Shown: one piece after another, positions 35,113-43,213 of the stretch
How the letters are laid out: the number at the start of each line of letters is the position of its first letter
How positions within the stretch are numbered: the stretch's first letter is position 1
Assembly: GCA_050012535.1 (NCBI GenBank)
Contig: JBEKGZ010000005.1
Location: forward strand, 1-44,185
Direction: 5' to 3'
DNA length: 44,185 nucleotides
From: CAVPLU01 sp050012535
GTDB taxonomy: Archaea > Thermoproteota > Bathyarchaeia > 40CM-2-53-6
Notes under the pieces: generated by a model
The model's database searches: none
What the model was told of the DNA's origin: nothing
What the model saw: only the letters and a program-made list of their open reading frames with translations
Program-made: the position numbers and the translations under genes

Positions 35113-36165
35113 TCATTGTAAGGTCAACTTGCTTACTGTCAGGTTCAGCACGATCTCGGCAATGTCAGTTGCGTATTCGCCTATTCTCCTGAGACTTTCC
35201 AAAACCAGTCTCAACGCGGAGATGTCTTCGGGCGGCAGGCTCTGCCTGTAGATCTGTCTCTCTATCTCAGCTTCAAGTTTCTCTGCTTGGTCTTGCCTTG
35301 CCAAGACGCTATCCGCCATCAAGTAATCGCTTCGGAAGAGTGCCTGCGATGCTTCTTGGAACAGGAGGCTGGAGAACTCGCTCAGCTCTTTGATACGGGC
35401 GGCGAGCTTGGGGGTTAGGGCTTCCTGAAGCTTTGTGGCGTGTTCCGCGATCAATGAAGAGTGATCGGCAACTCTTTCGACGCTCTTCGCTATCAGCCTG
35501 TAGCCAAGGCAATCCCTTGGCGAGTTCAGTCCTATCTCTCTCAATAGCTGAGGATGTTCAACCGCCTGTTTCAGCAGGCGCACAATATAGAAGCTGAATC
35601 GATCTACTTCATCGTCACTCTTCAAGACTTGAGCAGCTAGGTCATGTTTTCCCTCGCACAGTGCTGTGATGGAGTCTCTGTGCATCTGATCTGCAATCGT
35701 AACCATTCTTCGTAGAGTGCTCTCCGCTGACAGCTCGGGATAGCTCAGCAAGACCTGCAGAACCATCTCTGATGAAGACTCGGAAACTATCTCAGTGCCG
35801 ACCAGCTTTCGTCTCACGAGCTCTCTGACCGCGTCCCTAATCTGCGGGGACATCCTTGCATCTTTAGATTTCAGGACCACCGAGTTCAGACCAATCATGT
35901 ACAGTGCAATTAGCTTCCTAGCCAGCGACCCAGGATCTTGGTCGGCTTCGACCTGAATACTCGCTTCACTCGATCTCTGTTTTGCCGCTGACTGCCCGGC
36001 GATTAGGAGAAGTGACCCGTCCTGTTGCGCCGACACCCGTATCAGAGACCCCTTTCGCAGACTGAGATCTTGAACCCACCTCTTAGGTACGGAGACAATG
36101 AATGACGCTCTCCCGGTCTCCTGGAGCTTCCTTACTTCGGTTTCAGGCTCCGCCACTGATACCAA
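35113..36165 (-). CDS. phoU: AbrB-PhoU fusion, phosphate uptake regulator
   Basis: A 350-residue regulator. Residues 10-55 form an AbrB/SpoVT DNA-binding domain (FIVSVPKRWVQDLSLRKGSL ... DGSLLL). Two PhoU helical bundles follow, with DDEVDRFSFYIVRLL and AKSVERVADHSSLIAEHA (metal-binding E/DxxxD type) motifs. Such fusions are common in archaea near pst genes and probably repress them when phosphate is plentiful. TTG at 36165 or GTG three codons on starts it. It is on the same strand as pstA but 368 bases downstream of it. Confidence 0.9.
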   Translation of the reverse strand: MVSVAEPETEVRKLQETGRASFIVSVPKRWVQDLSLRKGSLIRVSAQQDGSLLLIAGQSAAKQRSSEASIQVEADQDPGSLARKLIALYMIGLNSVVLKSKDARMSPQIRDAVRELVRRKLVGTEIVSESSSEMVLQVLLSYPELSAESTLRRMVTIADQMHRDSITALCEGKHDLAAQVLKSDDEVDRFSFYIVRLLKQAVEHPQLLREIGLNSPRDCLGYRLIAKSVERVADHSSLIAEHATKLQEALTPKLAARIKELSEFSSLLFQEASQALFRSDYLMADSVLARQDQAEKLEAEIERQIYRQSLPPEDISALRLVLESLRRIGEYATDIAEIVLNLTVSKLTLQ

Positions 36166-36263
36166 GCTGAATCCCTACATGATCTATGTGAAAACCGATT
36201 TCTTGCATATTTCGCTTTCGCCAAACATATGTGCGCCAGTGAGGACCTGTCGCTTGAGCTGTC

Positions 36264-36425
36264 GTGGAGAAGAGTTCGGGAAATCGGTGCCCAAGATGCC
36301 TCAGGGACTCGCTCAATCTCTACTATGAGGAGGAATCTGGTCTGCGCCTCGGCGCGGTTTGTAGCGTATGTGGCCTAAGGGGATATTTCTCAGATGACAG
36401 ACTCGCGTTCATGACCCCAATCTAA
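36264..36425 (+). CDS. 53-residue zinc-ribbon microprotein
   Basis: A plus-strand frame from GTG at 36264 to TAA at 36423 encoding EKSSGNRCPRCLRDSLNLYY, then EEESGLRLGAVCSVCGLRGY, then a short tail. Two CxxC pairs 20 residues apart are a classic zinc ribbon. It lies in the gap between the AbrB-PhoU and pstA genes. A TATA-like AACATATG lies about 35 bases upstream. The function is unknown. The remaining sequence of this gap shows nothing recognisable. Confidence 0.55.
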   Translation: MEKSSGNRCPRCLRDSLNLYYEEESGLRLGAVCSVCGLRGYFSDDRLAFMTPI

Positions 36426-36533
36426 CCGCAAACGACATGTGAAGTTCTTTCCGCATACCGAGAAAGCCGGCGGCATCGCGCGGAAGCCGGGTATCCTCCA
36501 TAGGCAGATGAATACGCCAAATCAATGTCCACA

Positions 36534-37388
36534 TCACTCTGAACCGGTGACCTTAAGTCGTGATGCTACTCGCACGACGATGTTGAGACCGAGCACAATT
36601 AGAAGGAGTATTAGAGCAGCGCCCCATGCGAACGTGTGGGAGTTCTCGTAAGGAGCTGTTCCGAAATCGAAAATTAGGAGAGTCAGCGACGCTGCTGGAT
36701 CCATCACACTCGTCATGAGAAACTGACTGCCTAGCGCCGTGAATAGCAGAGGCGCAGTCTCACCCATTACTCGGGCGACGGCCAAAGCGATGCCGGTGAT
36801 TATGCCACTCCTGGCGGTGGTCAAGAGTATGTGCACCATAGTCTTAGACCTTGAAATGCCCAAGGCAAGTCCTCCTTCTCTAATCGACGAAGATACAAGC
36901 TTCAACGATTCATGCGTCGAGATCGCAATTATCGGAATCATCATGAAGCCAAGCGCCACCCCTCCGCTAAACGCAGAGAACCGATGCAATGTCGCAACGA
37001 GGAGCACATATACAACAATGCCAGTGACGATTGATGGGACGCCCGTGAGGACTTCGGCCAGTAGCCTCACAGCGTATGCAAGTCGCCCGGGATATTCAGA
37101 AAGATAGGCACCGGCGAAGACGCCAACTGGTATACCAATCATTGAAGCGATCACAACCATTACGAAGCTGCCTTCTATTGCGTTGAGTATGCCGCCGCCA
37201 GTTCCTCCGATTGGAGGCGTGACTTTCGTAAAGAAATTCAAGCTCAGAGCCGTGTAGCCCTGTACTGTTGTCTGATAGATGATCGAAACAAGCGGAACCA
37301 ACGCGATGAAGAAGCACAAAGTGGCGAACACTGCAAACAAGTGGTTGCTGATGCGTCTTCTGCGCTCGAGGCTAAGCAACCCTGTCAC
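36534..37388 (-). CDS. pstA: Phosphate ABC transporter permease PstA
   Basis: A 284-residue membrane permease with about six spans. The permease-ATPase contact loop is at SSIREGGLALGISRSKTMVH, and GVPSIVTGIVVY and RVMGETAPLLFTALGSQF are typical of PstA. It forms the phosphate channel with PstC. GTG at 37388; its 5' end overlaps pstC by 17 bases. Confidence 0.93.
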   Translation of the reverse strand: MTGLLSLERRRRISNHLFAVFATLCFFIALVPLVSIIYQTTVQGYTALSLNFFTKVTPPIGGTGGGILNAIEGSFVMVVIASMIGIPVGVFAGAYLSEYPGRLAYAVRLLAEVLTGVPSIVTGIVVYVLLVATLHRFSAFSGGVALGFMMIPIIAISTHESLKLVSSSIREGGLALGISRSKTMVHILLTTARSGIITGIALAVARVMGETAPLLFTALGSQFLMTSVMDPAASLTLLIFDFGTAPYENSHTFAWGAALILLLIVLGLNIVVRVASRLKVTGSE

Positions 37389-38355
37389 TTCCTTTCTTGA
37401 ACTGTAGTCGAGTGATCAGAATGCGGCCTGCCAAATTCATCAGGAAAGCAATGGCGAACAGTATTAGCCCTAGCTCGAATAGCGCTGACAGGTAAAGGTC
37501 ATTACCAGCCACTTCGGTGAACTCATTTGCAATAACACTCGGAATTGTCTCGGCAGGTAGGAATAGGGACGGGGAAATTCTCGCGACATTGCCAATGACC
37601 ATGGTGACGGCCATTGTTTCTCCGATCGCTCTGCCCATTGCGAGAACGATGGCGGCAATTATCCCTGTTCGCGCGTACGGTATCACGCTGGTCCTGATCA
37701 TTTCCCATCTTGTAGCTCCAAGAGCCAAGCTGCCTTCCCTCTGACTCCTTGGGACGACTGCTATCACCTCACGCATGACTGAGGATCCATACGGAATGAT
37801 CATGATCGCCAGTATGACTCCCGCCGTGAGCATACCAAGACCATTTGCAGGTCCACTGAATAATGGCAGAAAGCCAAACCATCCTTTCAGTTGGGTATTC
37901 ACATAATCACGCATGAATGGAACGAGAACGAAGAGGCCCCATAGGCCATAGACGACGCTTGGTACGGCTGCGAGCAGTTCGATGAGAAAGACCGACGGAG
38001 TCCGAAGTCGCCTAGGAGACAATTCCGCTTGAAACAACGCAACTCCTAGGCTGATCGGAACAGCCAACAGCAGAGCGATCAATGTGGTGACCAATGACCC
38101 ATAGATGGCCGGTAGTGCTCCCAGCAGGGGAGGACCCTCGGGAGGATTCGGCACCCAATCAGTCCCTACTAGAAAGCCGAGGCCGAAGTAACGAAGAGAA
38201 TCGGTGCTTCCGTTGATCAGAGCGTACAGGTTGATTGCTGTGATAATCAGGATGACAACGGCTGCTACGCTAAGTAATGCCCAAAATAGATCAGGTCGCC
38301 GTGCCTTCTTGCCGGCACGGCGTGACAGTATATGTTTTTGCAAGGTGTCAGACAT
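37372..38355 (-). CDS. pstC: Phosphate ABC transporter permease PstC
   Basis: A 327-residue permease. After a basic N-terminus and a first span, the family motifs are LIELLAAVPSVVYGLWGL, VPRSQREGSLALGATRWEMI (coupling loop) and MGRAIGETMAVTMVIGN. About six spans. It pairs with PstA. ATG at 38355, one base after the pstS stop. Confidence 0.94.
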   Translation of the reverse strand: MSDTLQKHILSRRAGKKARRPDLFWALLSVAAVVILIITAINLYALINGSTDSLRYFGLGFLVGTDWVPNPPEGPPLLGALPAIYGSLVTTLIALLLAVPISLGVALFQAELSPRRLRTPSVFLIELLAAVPSVVYGLWGLFVLVPFMRDYVNTQLKGWFGFLPLFSGPANGLGMLTAGVILAIMIIPYGSSVMREVIAVVPRSQREGSLALGATRWEMIRTSVIPYARTGIIAAIVLAMGRAIGETMAVTMVIGNVARISPSLFLPAETIPSVIANEFTEVAGNDLYLSALFELGLILFAIAFLMNLAGRILITRLQFKKGSDRVA

Positions 38356-38356
38356 C

Positions 38357-39532
38357 TTATCGTGTTGTGAGAGTCTGCCCTTGATATGTTAGGGATGTGA
38401 GCAACTGCTCGTCAGCAGAGACGACGTTCTGAGGTAGCGGTGCATAGATCAGGTCCGGCGCATATTTCTGGCCATCGTGGATGGCCCACCACAGAAACTT
38501 CGCCAGAGCTTCGGCCTTGCTCTTTGTCATACTAGGTTGGTTTGACATTTCCTTGTAGAGCAGAATGTACGTGTAGGTCGCTATGGGGTAGGACTGATCT
38601 CCCAGGGCGTTCACAATGTGCAAACGCAAGTCTTTCGGATCTGGTGTCCCAGTCGCGCTTGCAGCAGCGTTAGCAATCGTCTGCAGATTCGGAACTACGA
38701 AATTGCCTGCGGCGTTCTTGACTGCACCGATGCCAAGACCCTTGCCAGTCGCATAGATCACGTCAACGTAGCCTATTGAGCCAGGCGTGTTGGCTACTGT
38801 GCCAGCGACCCCCGCGTTGCCTTTTGCACCTATTCCCATCGCAGTCTTGTCGACTGGCCAGGTGACCGATGTACTGCGTCCCACGGTCGATTTCCAATCA
38901 GGGTTGACTGCTGAGAGGTAGTCGGTGAATGCGTATGTTGTTCCGCTTCCATCGGACCTATGCACTGCCGTAATGGCCAACTTGGGCAATTGCAGATTCG
39001 GATTGAGCGCCAGTATGGCAGGGTCATTCCATTGCGTTATCTTTCCCATGTAGATCTGGGCCAGCACGTCGCCGGTGAAGTTGATCACAGTGTTGTTTGA
39101 GATGCCGTAAGATTGCAGGTCGTATGTGATTGCGACACCACCCAATGTTTCGGGCATCAGTACAAGCCCAGTGGCGTTGGATAGTTGAGCGTCAGAAAGC
39201 GGTGCGTCAGACGCACCGAAGTCGACAGTCTTCTGAGTTATCTGCTGGATTCCTCCGCCACTTCCGATCGGGTTGTAGTTTATCGTGACCCAAGGATACA
39301 AGGTGTTATACTCAACAGTCCATTTCTGAATCAACGGGGCTGGAAAAGTTGCCCCAGCTCCAAGAATAGAAACAGCTTCATTTGATGTCATCGGGTTTGT
39401 CGTCGTCTCAGTCATGCTTTGCGTTGTGCTTCCAGTATTCAGGTAGTAGCTGTACCCGCCAACTATTGCCGCTACAATGATGATGACTAGGATAACTATC
39501 CCGACGTTTCGCCTGGTGTTCTGGTTCGACAT
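38357..39532 (-). CDS. pstS: Phosphate-binding protein PstS
   Basis: A 391-residue extracellular phosphate receptor. A hydrophobic N-terminal segment (about 10-30) anchors it outside the membrane; no lipobox cysteine is seen. Phosphate-site motifs are GAGATFPAPLIQKW, NPIGSGGGIQQI, FGASDAPLS and HRSDGSGTTYAFTDYLS. First gene of pstS-pstC-pstA; the divergent pstB shares its upstream region. Confidence 0.95.
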   Translation of the reverse strand: MSNQNTRRNVGIVILVIIIVAAIVGGYSYYLNTGSTTQSMTETTTNPMTSNEAVSILGAGATFPAPLIQKWTVEYNTLYPWVTINYNPIGSGGGIQQITQKTVDFGASDAPLSDAQLSNATGLVLMPETLGGVAITYDLQSYGISNNTVINFTGDVLAQIYMGKITQWNDPAILALNPNLQLPKLAITAVHRSDGSGTTYAFTDYLSAVNPDWKSTVGRSTSVTWPVDKTAMGIGAKGNAGVAGTVANTPGSIGYVDVIYATGKGLGIGAVKNAAGNFVVPNLQTIANAAASATGTPDPKDLRLHIVNALGDQSYPIATYTYILLYKEMSNQPSMTKSKAEALAKFLWWAIHDGQKYAPDLIYAPLPQNVVSADEQLLTSLTYQGQTLTTR

Positions 39533-39677
39533 ATTACCACCAACCCCGCCCGTATGTCACACTGCGTATTATGGAAATACCATTGTGAATATGTCACATC
39601 ACATGCATCTATACGATTCACATAACTCATCTTCAATTACTCGGGCAGTCGCTGTCGCCCACGTACTGGTAACCGTG
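39533..39677. promoter_or_regulatory. Divergent pst control region
   Basis: Between pstS and pstB, TATGTCACA occurs twice in direct orientation (39553-39561 and 39590-39598), 37 bases apart. The second lies in the near-dyad GTGA-ATATG-TCAC (39585-39597). CATAATAC on the minus strand and TCTATACG on the plus strand are possible TATA boxes. The repeats are candidate binding sites for a phosphate regulator such as the AbrB-PhoU protein. That link is inference. Confidence 0.4.
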
Positions 39678-40508
39678 ATGATCAATTCACAGATCCTCGT
39701 GCAGCTTGACAAGAAAATCTCGTCTCATAATTCGGGGAATAATCAGAATTCAAGACAGAAAATGCGGGTAGAAAACCTGACCGCAGGATTCGGACAAAAA
39801 AAAGTCCTCGACGATATCTCCATTTCTTTCAATGAGAACGCGATCACGGCGATAATTGGTCCCTCCGGTTGCGGAAAATCCACACTCGTGCGTTGTCTCA
39901 ACAGGATGCATGAAGTGACGCCGAGCGCCTGGGTGAGTGGACATGTCTTTCTTGATGATGAGGACATATTCTCTCCTAGTACAGACCCCGTGGCGATTCG
40001 TCGCAAGATAGGAATGGTATTTCAGAAGCCCAACCCATTTCCGACGATGTCGATCTTCGACAATGTCGCTGCCGGGCTAAAACTTAATGGAGTCAGAGAT
40101 CGCAAAGTCATTTCGTCAAAGGTCGAGAAGAATCTGAAGAAGGCATTTCTATGGGACGAGATCGGAGACAGGATCAGCGATTCGGGAGCTAGCCTTTCTG
40201 GAGGACAACAGCAAAGGCTCTGTATCGCACGTGCACTCGCGGTGGAACCCGAAGTCGTTCTCATGGACGAACCGTGCTCAGCACTGGATCCGAGCGCGAC
40301 AGCTAAGATCGAACAGCTGATGAGAGAACTGGAGAAGAACTACACAGTGGTCATTGTCACCCACAATATGCAGCAGGCCGCGCGAGTCTCCGACTATACG
40401 GCATTCCTGTATCTGGGCAAAATGATCGAGTATGGACCTACTGACGAGATATTCCAGAATCCAAAGGACAAGCTTACTGAGAACTATATCACTGGGAGGT
40501 TCGGCTAG
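39678..40508 (+). CDS. pstB: Phosphate ABC transporter ATPase PstB
   Basis: The energy-coupling subunit of Pst. Walker A GPSGCGKST, signature SGASLSGGQQQRLCIARALA, Walker B VVLMDEPCSALDP and the switch His in VIVTHNMQQAARVSDYTAFL are all present. MRVENLTAGFGQKKVLDDIS is the usual beginning of the fold. ATG at 39678 gives 277 residues; ATG at 39762 gives 249. The frame is open back to 39477, but that would overlap pstS. It is divergent from pstSCA and followed by a phoU gene. Confidence 0.93.
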   Translation: MINSQILVQLDKKISSHNSGNNQNSRQKMRVENLTAGFGQKKVLDDISISFNENAITAIIGPSGCGKSTLVRCLNRMHEVTPSAWVSGHVFLDDEDIFSPSTDPVAIRRKIGMVFQKPNPFPTMSIFDNVAAGLKLNGVRDRKVISSKVEKNLKKAFLWDEIGDRISDSGASLSGGQQQRLCIARALAVEPEVVLMDEPCSALDPSATAKIEQLMRELEKNYTVVIVTHNMQQAARVSDYTAFLYLGKMIEYGPTDEIFQNPKDKLTENYITGRFG

Positions 40509-40510
40509 AA

Positions 40511-41146
40511 TTGTCGTACGTGAGACCGCTCGACGCAGGCCTGAACGATATGTCCGAGACTCTTCTGCAAATGGCTGATCTCGCGGAGAGAACGGTTGAG
40601 GCTTCATTATCATCTGCCGCACAGGGCGGAAAAATTGACGCCCAAGTACGTGTCTGGTCGAATGAGCTACAGGGAAGATATGACGATGTCGAGGAGAAAG
40701 CTGTCGAGTTAATTGCTAGGTATCAACCTGTGGCGTCAGATCTTAGGGTTATCAAATCCAACATGAAGATCGCCTATGATTTGGCGCGTCTAGGCAGGTA
40801 CGCGTATGACATTGTCCAAGTTCTCGACCTCATAGACGGGGGCAAGGCGGCTGACAGAGCCTTCCTTGAAAAGATGTCCGAGCAAGTTCTCGATATGATG
40901 AGGCTCAGCTTCCAAACGCTTAGAACTCACGATGTCCAAGTCGCACGCCAACTCATCGAGATGGACAACGGAGTTGACAGTCTGTATCGAGGCTACCTGA
41001 GGGGACTGATCAGCAATGCGAATCTAAAGGCCGCTGAGGCGGTTTCAACAGCGCTAGTAGCACGACACCTTGAAAGGATCGCAGACCACGCCTGGTACAT
41101 AGCCCAGTCAGTTAGCTACATGGTCACAGGCACATACATAGTCTGA
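40511..41146 (+). CDS. phoU: PhoU-like phosphate regulator
   Basis: A 211-residue helical protein with two PhoU repeats: DMSETLLQMADLAERTVEAS, ASDLRVIKSNMKIAYDLARLGRY and the second metal site in VARHLERIADHAWYIAQSVSY. It lacks the AbrB domain of the other PhoU at 35113-36165. It starts with TTG at 40511, two bases after the pstB stop, so the two are probably co-translated. Confidence 0.93.
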   Translation: MSYVRPLDAGLNDMSETLLQMADLAERTVEASLSSAAQGGKIDAQVRVWSNELQGRYDDVEEKAVELIARYQPVASDLRVIKSNMKIAYDLARLGRYAYDIVQVLDLIDGGKAADRAFLEKMSEQVLDMMRLSFQTLRTHDVQVARQLIEMDNGVDSLYRGYLRGLISNANLKAAEAVSTALVARHLERIADHAWYIAQSVSYMVTGTYIV

Positions 41147-41603
41147 AATCGCTTCGGCCTAGCTGCGAATCCACATATCTGCATCAAGTTGACCTTGCAT
41201 TCTCTCGGCGCACTCTGAGCAAGCGGCACATGTGACTTCATGTGTTTCATCATACCTCCCTGAAATTCATTTGTGCAATTCAAGGAGACAAATTGGGCAG
41301 CTACAAAGTTGCCGCCAACCGGAGAAATAGCGATGACAGGGAATTCGGAGGGCCTACTTATTCTTCCTTTGAGCTGAAACTTCTTACTCCACCTTGCGTG
41401 CACCAAAGCGACCCACAACGACTGTTGTGGGCAAACATGGAAGCGGCTATGTGTCGCAATTGAACGATTAAGGTTGACCTCGCGATCGTGTCATTTGTTG
41501 TCGTTGTGATCGATTCCAGGAAAGCACTCATCTGCCCTTCTTGCTCGAAAACGGCTCCCGATTAAGAAGAGAATATCAAGAACCAAACTTGTCTATCTTC
41601 CAA
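41147..41603. other. Intergenic region with a hairpin and coding-like remnants
   Basis: No secure gene in these 457 bases. CCCACAAC-GACT-GTTGTGGG (41412-41431) is a perfect eight-base hairpin, preceded by GTGCACCAAAGCGACCC, which resembles part of the left-end repeat. On the minus strand a start-less frame (41159-41266) reads ETHEVTCAACSECAERMQGQ, a cysteine-rich zinc-like segment out of frame with a good GGGAGG-ATGATG start. This suggests a degraded or frameshifted small zinc protein. Confidence 0.4.
41412..41431. repeat. Perfect eight-base hairpin
   Basis: CCCACAAC, loop GACT, GTTGTGGG. No T-run follows on either strand, so it is not an obvious terminator. It may be an operator or an RNA stem between phoU and the ABC-2 exporter. 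Confidence 0.45.
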
Positions 41604-42392
41604 TCAGCTTGTCGCGATTGTTCCGCGCATGCGTGCTTCATCTTCGATCTTCTTGAACCCCACAAAGCCTACTACTAGCATGCAGACAGAAAGCAAAATT
41701 GCGATAACAAATTCAAGGGTTCCCGGCAGGATTGTTGGCGTCGCAAGAGCCGCATGCCGCACTATGTCATTGAAGTATGTGAACGGAATCATCATGCAGA
41801 GATAGCGAAACGGGACCGGTATTACACTGATTGGAAAGAGAGCCCCGGTCAAAACCATGTAACCAAAGAAAACGAGGTTGGAAATTGTGTTGTAGGATCT
41901 GATGCGCATGGTCAGTCCGGCGAAGAGAAGCCCGAAACCTATCAGTCCCAATTCGTAGAGGCCGAGCGAGAATATGAAGAGCCCAGGGTCATTGAGTGTC
42001 ACGATGCCACCACCAATCAGGTAGAGAAGTAGCGTTGTGTAGCCTATGATCAGTGTGTCTGTGAGGAACATGCGGGCCCATCTTCCTATGATTAGCGTGA
42101 CTCGACTTGCCGGAGTAAGGAAGAACTGCTCCAGCGTACCAGCCATCTGTTCGTTTCTTACGGTCTGCCCTATGCCCCACATGCCGGTGCCGAAGAGGAT
42201 TATGAAGAGAAATCCGAAAAAGAAGAAACTGATTCCACCCCCCTGTGGCGAGGTGGAAGAGGGGGATGTTGGCGCGAAGAGCGTCACACCAAGAGCGAAG
42301 AAGAAAAACCATAATGGCGTGCTAATGAATTCGCCCACCGCTCTGAATTCGATAACGAATCGCCCGACTGGGCTAGTATTTCGAGAATTCAC
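41604..42392 (-). CDS. ABC-2 type transporter permease (second)
   Basis: A 262-residue permease of the ABC-2 class with about six spans. The family motif is NEQMAGTLEQFFLTPASRVTL; YMVLTGALFPISVIPVPFRY is the usual fifth-span region. It overlaps the preceding permease by 20 bases and forms with it and the ATPase a two-permease exporter. The substrate, possibly a drug, lipid or polysaccharide, is unknown. Confidence 0.88.
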   Translation of the reverse strand: MNSRNTSPVGRFVIEFRAVGEFISTPLWFFFFALGVTLFAPTSPSSTSPQGGGISFFFFGFLFIILFGTGMWGIGQTVRNEQMAGTLEQFFLTPASRVTLIIGRWARMFLTDTLIIGYTTLLLYLIGGGIVTLNDPGLFIFSLGLYELGLIGFGLLFAGLTMRIRSYNTISNLVFFGYMVLTGALFPISVIPVPFRYLCMMIPFTYFNDIVRHAALATPTILPGTLEFVIAILLSVCMLVVGFVGFKKIEDEARMRGTIATS

Positions 42393-43212
42393 CTGTCACA
42401 CTTGCCTTCTTCTCGATTCTTTTGAAGACCGCATAGCCCAGTGTCGGATACGCCACGGCCAAAGCGATCAGTATGAACACGCTTCCGTAGAGGCTGACCA
42501 GGGTTTGGTTTGCTAGAACTATCCGGCGCATGTCCTCGACTACGTACGATTGCGGTAAGGCGGCGGATAGGAATTGAACCCAGTAGGGTAAGAGTGAGAC
42601 GGGGTAGTAAGTACCCGTCAAGGTTGCGAAGAGAAGGTTCAGGATCTGAGTGAATACGTACGGTTCCTTGAACCTGAGAACAAATCCCGCGAAGAGGAAA
42701 CCGATCCCGAACAACGGAATCAGGCCGACCAATAGGATCACAAAGGCTTGCAGGAGGCTCAGAAAAGCGGTCGGTAACACAATCATTGTTGTAACCCCAA
42801 CAACGACGACGAAGACCGCGCTCGTAATCACAATGTCAGTCAAACTAAGCCCAATCAAGAGCGTGAAACGGTTGACGGGCGCCAAGAAATTCTGTTCGAG
42901 CGTGCCTTTCATCTGTTCGTCCCTCAGGGCGACTCCAACATCTTCAACGACCACCCAGCTTGTCATCCAGACGGCGCTTCCAAGAATCTCATAGACTAGG
43001 ATGTTGCTCGTGCCCGTTCGCGCAGCAAAATTCACGGAAGCATTTGAACCGCCGACGAACTGTCCCATACCGAATATCATTAGCGTGAACAGGAAAGGCA
43101 TCACGAGGACTAGCAGGAAGCTTCCTGGGTATCTGGTGTAATGCTTTATTCCCTTCCAGAAGATCGCGGCTAATGCACCGACTGTGGCCTTGTATCCTGA
43201 TACGGTTCGCAT
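42373..43212 (-). CDS. ABC-2 type transporter permease (first)
   Basis: A 279-residue permease, also ABC-2 class, with spans from about residue 30. The motif RDEQMKGTLEQNFLAPVNRFT matches that of its neighbour, showing old duplication of a paired permease. ATG at 43212, one base after the ATPase stop. It works with the ATPase at 43214. Confidence 0.88.
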   Translation of the reverse strand: MRTVSGYKATVGALAAIFWKGIKHYTRYPGSFLLVLVMPFLFTLMIFGMGQFVGGSNASVNFAARTGTSNILVYEILGSAVWMTSWVVVEDVGVALRDEQMKGTLEQNFLAPVNRFTLLIGLSLTDIVITSAVFVVVVGVTTMIVLPTAFLSLLQAFVILLVGLIPLFGIGFLFAGFVLRFKEPYVFTQILNLLFATLTGTYYPVSLLPYWVQFLSAALPQSYVVEDMRRIVLANQTLVSLYGSVFILIALAVAYPTLGYAVFKRIEKKASVTGEFSKY

Positions 43213-43213
43213 A

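Noticed and set aside
39477..39677. Upstream extension of pstB by 67 codons
   Set aside because: It would overlap the divergent pstS start and cover the promoter region; the residues are not PstB-like.
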